9,793 nucleotides of DNA from Candidatus Finniella inopinata (GTDB lineage Bacteria; Pseudomonadota; Alphaproteobacteria; Paracaedibacterales; CAITNM01). Of this stretch, positions 6,601-9,793 are shown piece after piece (the first letter of the stretch is position 1; the number at the start of each line of letters is the position of its first letter). The notes beneath the pieces were generated by a model. That model had not been told where the DNA came from and ran no database searches. It was given only the letters and a program-made list of their open reading frames with translations. Both the position numbers and the translations under genes were made by a program. Where the stretch lies: assembly GCA_945903885.1 (NCBI GenBank), contig CAMDPB010000019.1, forward strand, positions 1 to 9,793, read 5' to 3'.

Positions 6601-7997
6601 ATTTTTGATAGTACTGGTAGAATGCGTTCCTTTTTTTCTCCAAAGGTATCGTAAGCGTTAAATAATCCGTAGGTTCCAAGCAAGGTAAAGCATATGGTTG
6701 CGTTACGAACAAGACTAACACCACGATTCAACGTATTGATTTTCCCAGATAGTGGTTTTGCAATTCCTATTTCAGAAAATATCTTGCTTTGAAATAAATC
6801 TCGCAAAAATACCAGAGACAAAGGTGGGTTAGAATGTGCTTCTAATGATAGCTCAGATGGTTTTTCGTTTGTAAATGGTAAACTGGACTGATCGATCCCA
6901 CTATTTCCTGTGAAGTATATTCCTCGCAATATTGGGGCTTCATGGGTTGCGCCAGCGTGGAAAATACGATTTAAGTACCCACTAAGATTTTCATTTATTG
7001 TTAAAAGTTCTTTAGAAAAAACAAATAATCCATCAGCATTGCTAGGATCTATTGCAGAACTTAAAAGCTCTGTACGTACTCCATCAATTTTTTCATCAAG
7101 GTACTGAAAGGCCTCATCAATCCAGTTTTGTGAGTACATATACTGTAAATTATATGGACTCGACCACCCCAGTATGTTTCCTTGGTTTTGAGCTGGTAGT
7201 TCTTGAGCAAAGCTTTTAAATCCTGGAATAGCGTCACTATATGTAACAACCACATAAATGGGTAATCTCATGCGTAAACTTGTTTGTGCTCTACTAAGCG
7301 TATGCAACATGGAGTTTGCACGAACCTGCAGCGCATCTGGAGATAACTTCTCTTTTCCATAAAGATCTTTGGCGCTTATACACAACACAATACCGTTCAA
7401 AGGTCTAGTTGCTCTATATCGTGCGAGGAGAATCAATAGGTTGCGCCAGGTAATGGTATCAGTTTCGGTTTCTGGATTGTTTAAAAATAGCCGACCTGCT
7501 ACATCAATAAGCACACCACGACTGAAAAATTTCCAGCGAATAGATGGATTGGGCTCGTGCAGACTAAAATCTGGACTACTATGAGGCTCATGTAATTGAG
7601 TGTGGTTTACAAGAGTTGATTTTCCAGAATCTTTAGCGCCTAAAACTATGTACCAAGGCAGTTTATATAGGGCGTGCTCTCCAAAATTTTTCTTTAAAAA
7701 CTCAAGGCCTTTTAAAAAAATCTGACTAACAGAATTAACCTGTATCCAACCCTGTTGAACCAAAAAAGAGGTGATCACTCCACCAAGCGGAGGAAGAGAA
7801 AATTTTCGCTTAAAAATTGATCTTTTCTCTTCAAGATTAATTTTTTTATTTTTGCTAACGCTTATGTTGATTATTAAAATGCATATTAGCATGACTACTA
7901 GGCCAAAGAGCAGCAGGATTAGGCTGGGCAAGCTATTTGCTTGGCTTTGTATGAATTGAATGAAATCAGTAAATTTACTTGGAGCTGTTGGAGTCAT
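3690..7997 (-). CDS. tssM: Type VI secretion inner-membrane protein TssM (IcmF family)
   Basis: TssM is the large inner-membrane component of the T6SS membrane complex, with TssL and, in most systems, TssJ. At 1435 residues it is longer than the usual 1100-1300. A membrane segment lies at about 24-46. The cytoplasmic NTPase-like domain has Walker A GAKDSGKST (120-128), a G3-like DVAG (165-168), WRNLLILLARYRATRPLNGI (184-203) and TYSD (252-255) at the G4 position. The next landmarks, RGIYFTG (358-364) and FLRDLFQSKIF (397-407), are typical of the family. A second membrane segment is at about 427-447. The rest should be periplasmic: a long helical IcmF-related region, then the beta-rich C-terminal domain (FNIKVDF, FRWPETG, WALLWLI). 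After this domain comes an added tail of about 90 residues ending in a K/E/D-rich run (1399-1435). The ATG directly abuts the tssL stop (TAAATG) and the stop overlaps the tssA start, so expression is probably coupled. Confidence 0.96.
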   Translation of the reverse strand: MTPTAPSKFTDFIQFIQSQANSLPSLILLLFGLVVMLICILIINISVSKNKKINLEEKRSIFKRKFSLPPLGGVITSFLVQQGWIQVNSVSQIFLKGLEFLKKNFGEHALYKLPWYIVLGAKDSGKSTLVNHTQLHEPHSSPDFSLHEPNPSIRWKFFSRGVLIDVAGRLFLNNPETETDTITWRNLLILLARYRATRPLNGIVLCISAKDLYGKEKLSPDALQVRANSMLHTLSRAQTSLRMRLPIYVVVTYSDAIPGFKSFAQELPAQNQGNILGWSSPYNLQYMYSQNWIDEAFQYLDEKIDGVRTELLSSAIDPSNADGLFVFSKELLTINENLSGYLNRIFHAGATHEAPILRGIYFTGNSGIDQSSLPFTNEKPSELSLEAHSNPPLSLVFLRDLFQSKIFSEIGIAKPLSGKINTLNRGVSLVRNATICFTLLGTYGLFNAYDTFGEKKERILPVLSKMSSLLRDMQHLKIDEPGHTASLFDTYARQLLEMMQELQQTEFISVVVPASWFSPLHKDLHAGLQVAYQEIVIRTIYVDLLMKARGFLQLRPTMADRSNSLAALLNPLASSEYLLLKKYVEGLYELNDMLFKFNNLKSAPDARDLDSLIIYTFNSHLPETFVGQYASFRKLLNESSYPLIDLKPYQQMARQTLSILYENFLNALFSKNDSLTLVSRIQTLVDQTQSQNEKHLPDLTSLRSAVGDLAITAPSLGELGSTWIDGKNFMPGKEFDKFLDQIDMSPLFGRDVTQYLVDQTAIGFNRFKNFLMVINDSLVDKGLNQKALPPSHGLLTLEKYLTSLFKLSFMGAPSGKLLTTKIPAGKLVYWDSSLVQAAFNMMKDFDAFISKDLLAYPMSVQENIKIAARINLQEVLMATLGKAQTFIDAPKDIKPGTGAERMLRAQINDFKAVAEPLGTLLEILKQDDVSKAYIDLRNLLCSQSQWLLTKIDAYIKQHQPYKMKHDDFDWWDGKPGASTGAFAVRDANDLKHYAAIQRELLTSTINDFAKPIVELLKTPAFDGAEDRDEALIERWIRLTEQVEAYSKKQPSNSLAQLENFILKNLNEGDYKDMLKDLKLKDLSEVSGDYLLEILREIKVKILSRSEVLQRQQATTNYEKLVVFFNKNLKGKFPFVGAKLEKNKGEANPEDIREFFDMFKECGDSSKAILDQLYQTGPDMKDAVQFLLSMEDVRQFLNAYLKDPSADRPIFNIKVDFRTARNKESGGNIIVDWYIKTDEITTIDKHDKKTEGTWSFGGPITVGFRWPETGTTPKPTSDSGQSSLKVEGSTAEFVYDSQWALLWLIRDHIAPKGSFSKVTDPNPYVLKFSVPLTDQTFTTVYNSISLVDPSSKPKGPSKIITMPTFPTSAPDLPEKTKEIKNKPVLTDGTIEAVDFGVFVSEKKEDTKEDKPKEKAGDKEQEKDDGSEEKKKEESGE
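3693..3803 (-). other. Charged low-complexity C-terminal tail of TssM
   Basis: This encodes the last 37 residues of TssM, of which 27 are charged: 11 lysines, 11 glutamates and 5 aspartates. The coding strand is almost all purine. The tail follows the beta domain that normally ends TssM proteins, so it is an added extension, probably disordered. Because the gene continues without a break into the tssA overlap, the tail looks like a real part of the protein and not read-through. Confidence 0.75.
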
Positions 7998-8798
7998 TTA
8001 AACGACCGGACCTTGTTTTGTAAGGTGAAAAATGCTCTCTAATACTTCATGAAGATCTTGAGAGATAAGCATCCAAATTCCATAACTCACAAATAAATAA
8101 ATAAGAATCACAACAAGAGCTGTTAGTGACCAAGCCCTTAAATCAGGAAGACCCTTGGTTGGAGCTTCGGTGAAAACAAAACTTAAAGAATCTTCTAGCA
8201 TGTAAGCACGCTCGCCCTGCACAAGTGTTGCGGAACGATGGTAGATAAAGCTAAAAAGTTGCTGCTTATAAGATAAAATTTGTGAGTTTCCTTGGGAACG
8301 AAAGCGTCCTTGAAAGCCCAGCGAAAGACATAAAAGGTAAAGCCTTGCAAGCTCACGCTGCAAGGGATCATTTGTCCTTAAAAGACTCTCTATTTGTGAA
8401 AAAATCCGCTCTCCTGCAACTTGTGTTTGAAAAATTTTGGTTTCAAGACAATTCTGACGCCAATAGTCTGCCCCATGCCAGGATTGATTGATCATAACTT
8501 CATCAGACATAGCAACAAGAATGTATTGCGCTTCCTGAATAAAAAGCGAACTTGGTCCAACGGCGATTCTGTGAAACCTTTCCCGTTGCTGATCAAAAAA
8601 TGCAGTAAACCGTTCTTGCAGAGCGAGTACCGGACCAGAAACTGTTATTGTTCTAGAATCTTCAGTTTGTTCATCTACCGCTGTTAAAGAGACAGAACTA
8701 CTTCTTAAAGCCACTTCTTTAATACGCAAAAGCTCATAGTAAAAAACATCAAATTCTTCGCTTATAATACCGTGATGAGAAAGGCTTGCTGTTTTCAT
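7998..8798 (-). CDS. tssL: Type VI secretion inner-membrane protein TssL (DotU family)
   Basis: TssL is the partner of TssM in the inner-membrane part of the T6SS and contacts the baseplate from the cytoplasm. The 266-residue protein carries the DotU core: QYILVAMSDE (91-100), W107 in SWHGADYW, the IFQTQVAGERIF segment (122-133) and LYLLCLSLGFQGRF (153-166). These are the family's most conserved stretches. One membrane segment lies near the C-terminus at about 223-246, as in tail-anchored TssL proteins. Only about 20 residues follow it, so there is no OmpA-like peptidoglycan-binding domain fused to this TssL. The ATG overlaps the tssK stop by four bases (ATGA at 8798-8795). No clear ribosome binding site precedes it, which points to translational coupling. 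The stop is directly followed by the tssM ATG. Confidence 0.95.
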   Translation of the reverse strand: MKTASLSHHGIISEEFDVFYYELLRIKEVALRSSSVSLTAVDEQTEDSRTITVSGPVLALQERFTAFFDQQRERFHRIAVGPSSLFIQEAQYILVAMSDEVMINQSWHGADYWRQNCLETKIFQTQVAGERIFSQIESLLRTNDPLQRELARLYLLCLSLGFQGRFRSQGNSQILSYKQQLFSFIYHRSATLVQGERAYMLEDSLSFVFTEAPTKGLPDLRAWSLTALVVILIYLFVSYGIWMLISQDLHEVLESIFHLTKQGPVV

Positions 8799-9793
8799 GG
8801 AGAATCATTCTGACGAACAAAAAGAGTAATATCGAGAGGGCGTTTTTCAGATGAGTCTCCAGGATTGAAGATGTTTAGGTTTTTTCGTGATCTAACGAAT
8901 TCATCATCTTTTTTAATGACAAAAATTAGGGTGCCAGGATTAGGAATAAGGTCATCTAGTTCATCATCCTTAACTGAGCTTCTTAAGGCCCCCGAGATTC
9001 GTCGTGTGGTGACAACGTCAATTTTTTCATCTGAGGTGATGATGGCTTCTTGGACCCAATCGTAGATTTGGTTTTCACTCATGCCAGGAGGACAGCGGAA
9101 TCCTAGATAGAGATCATCATTCATATAAGCAGGCTGCAAATGCAGATAAAACAGTCTGTCCTGTTGATGAAATGGAATACTTAAGTAACGCTGCTGTACT
9201 GAAGAAATTGTTTTTTCAAAGATATTTAAGAAATATTCGATACTGCTTCCAGGATCAAAGGGATCATAGGTGGGAAGTATCCCGGGAATTTGGGTTGTTT
9301 GAAGAGGTAGCAGATTGCCTGCAATATTAAGTAAATGATCAAACAGTCTTTCGGGATGCAGTCTCTCTAGACCTATTAGTGGTTCAAGAATACAAAGACT
9401 TGCTATTAGTGGCTTAAGTGTTGCTTGTGCTTCCCGAAGTATTGGCGCAGAGGTTGTTTGTTGCGATTTATTAATTAAGTACGCTGCTTTTTGCCGTATG
9501 TTTAAAACTATTTCAGCTAGACGCTTTCTAATTGCGTGCCCAGATGAAATTGACAAAGATGCTGAAAGAAAGGGGTTCATGGAAAATTGTTTTCCATCAA
9601 AAGTCAGTTTCAACAAGGGGAAACCACTGCATTCATTGGGAACCACTTCAGGATTTAAAAATATCTTTGGACGTAAAATTGGCAGATTAATAATATTATC
9701 TGCGCTATTTTGGTCCACGATATTACTATATTCAACGGAATCATAACGCTTTTTGCTATCGCTTGTGTGGTGGAGACACAGACAGAGCGTTAG
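8795..9793 (-). CDS. tssK: Type VI secretion baseplate protein TssK (5' end outside the window)
   Basis: TssK is the trimeric T6SS baseplate protein that links the tail to the TssL-TssM membrane complex. The frame is open to the right edge and gives 332 residues plus a stop. TssK proteins have about 440-450, so roughly the first 110 are missing. A GTG at 9718-9716 is in frame but is not the start: the 25 codons before it are open and read naturally into the protein, with RYDSVEYSNIVDQN resembling the TssK strand region that precedes the conserved LR(P/I)KI-like segment. The visible part has the end of the N-terminal shell domain (ILRPKIFL, GFPLLKLTFDGK), a helical middle domain (ISSGHAIRKRLAEIVLNIRQ onwards) and the C-terminal domain that binds the membrane complex (FYLHLQPAY to LFVRQNDSP). 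Its stop overlaps the tssL start by four bases. TssK upstream of TssL is a common T6SS gene order. Confidence 0.92.
   Translation of the reverse strand, partial: LTLCLCLHHTSDSKKRYDSVEYSNIVDQNSADNIINLPILRPKIFLNPEVVPNECSGFPLLKLTFDGKQFSMNPFLSASLSISSGHAIRKRLAEIVLNIRQKAAYLINKSQQTTSAPILREAQATLKPLIASLCILEPLIGLERLHPERLFDHLLNIAGNLLPLQTTQIPGILPTYDPFDPGSSIEYFLNIFEKTISSVQQRYLSIPFHQQDRLFYLHLQPAYMNDDLYLGFRCPPGMSENQIYDWVQEAIITSDEKIDVVTTRRISGALRSSVKDDELDDLIPNPGTLIFVIKKDDEFVRSRKNLNIFNPGDSSEKRPLDITLFVRQNDSP

Noticed and set aside
7369..7584. Plus-strand open frame across the TssM NTPase domain
   Set aside because: It is fully antisense to the conserved Walker region of tssM, which explains the sequence. It shows no start signal or family motif.
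7549..7605. LHEP...LHEP repeat in TssM as a metal-binding or tandem repeat element
   Set aside because: Two four-residue copies 12 residues apart within a variable loop after Walker A are too little to call a repeat or a metal site.

Overview
The window looks like part of an AT-rich alphaproteobacterial chromosome at its replication origin. Three things support this. A dense cluster of DnaA boxes lies directly upstream of hemE, and hemE next to oriC is the classical arrangement in Caulobacter and Rickettsia. hemE is followed by hemH in a translationally coupled pair. The rest of the window is a type VI secretion (T6SS) core operon. Low GC together with a T6SS is compatible with an intracellular lineage such as Holosporales, but that placement is inference, not something the sequence proves.

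Layout. 1-115 (minus): the first 38 codons of an unidentified gene with a signal-peptide-like N-terminus, running off the left edge. 116-514: non-coding, the putative oriC. It holds seven exact matches to the relaxed DnaA box TTWTNCACA, two near matches, and an AT-only stretch abutting the hemE start. 515-2529 (plus): hemE (uroporphyrinogen decarboxylase) and hemH (ferrochelatase), two late steps of haem synthesis, sharing an ATGA overlap. 2506-9793 (minus): tssK (5' end outside the window), tssL, tssM, tssA, in that order of transcription, joined by ATGA overlaps or a zero-base junction. hemH and tssA converge and overlap by 24 bases, with no room for a terminator.

How the genes work together. 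HemE makes coproporphyrinogen III and HemH inserts iron into protoporphyrin IX. TssL and TssM form the inner-membrane part of the T6SS membrane complex, TssK is the baseplate protein that docks onto it, and TssA is the cap/assembly protein for baseplate and tail. TssJ, sheath (TssB/C), Hcp, VgrG and ClpV are not in the window and would be expected beyond the right edge or elsewhere.

Most notable points: the oriC itself; a T6SS operon placed next to the origin and transcribed towards it; an unusually long TssM with a highly charged C-terminal tail, an altered G4-like motif and apparently one N-terminal membrane segment instead of two; and a C-terminal cysteine cluster in HemH that may bind an iron-sulfur cluster. 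I found no mobile element, CRISPR array, tRNA or rRNA.
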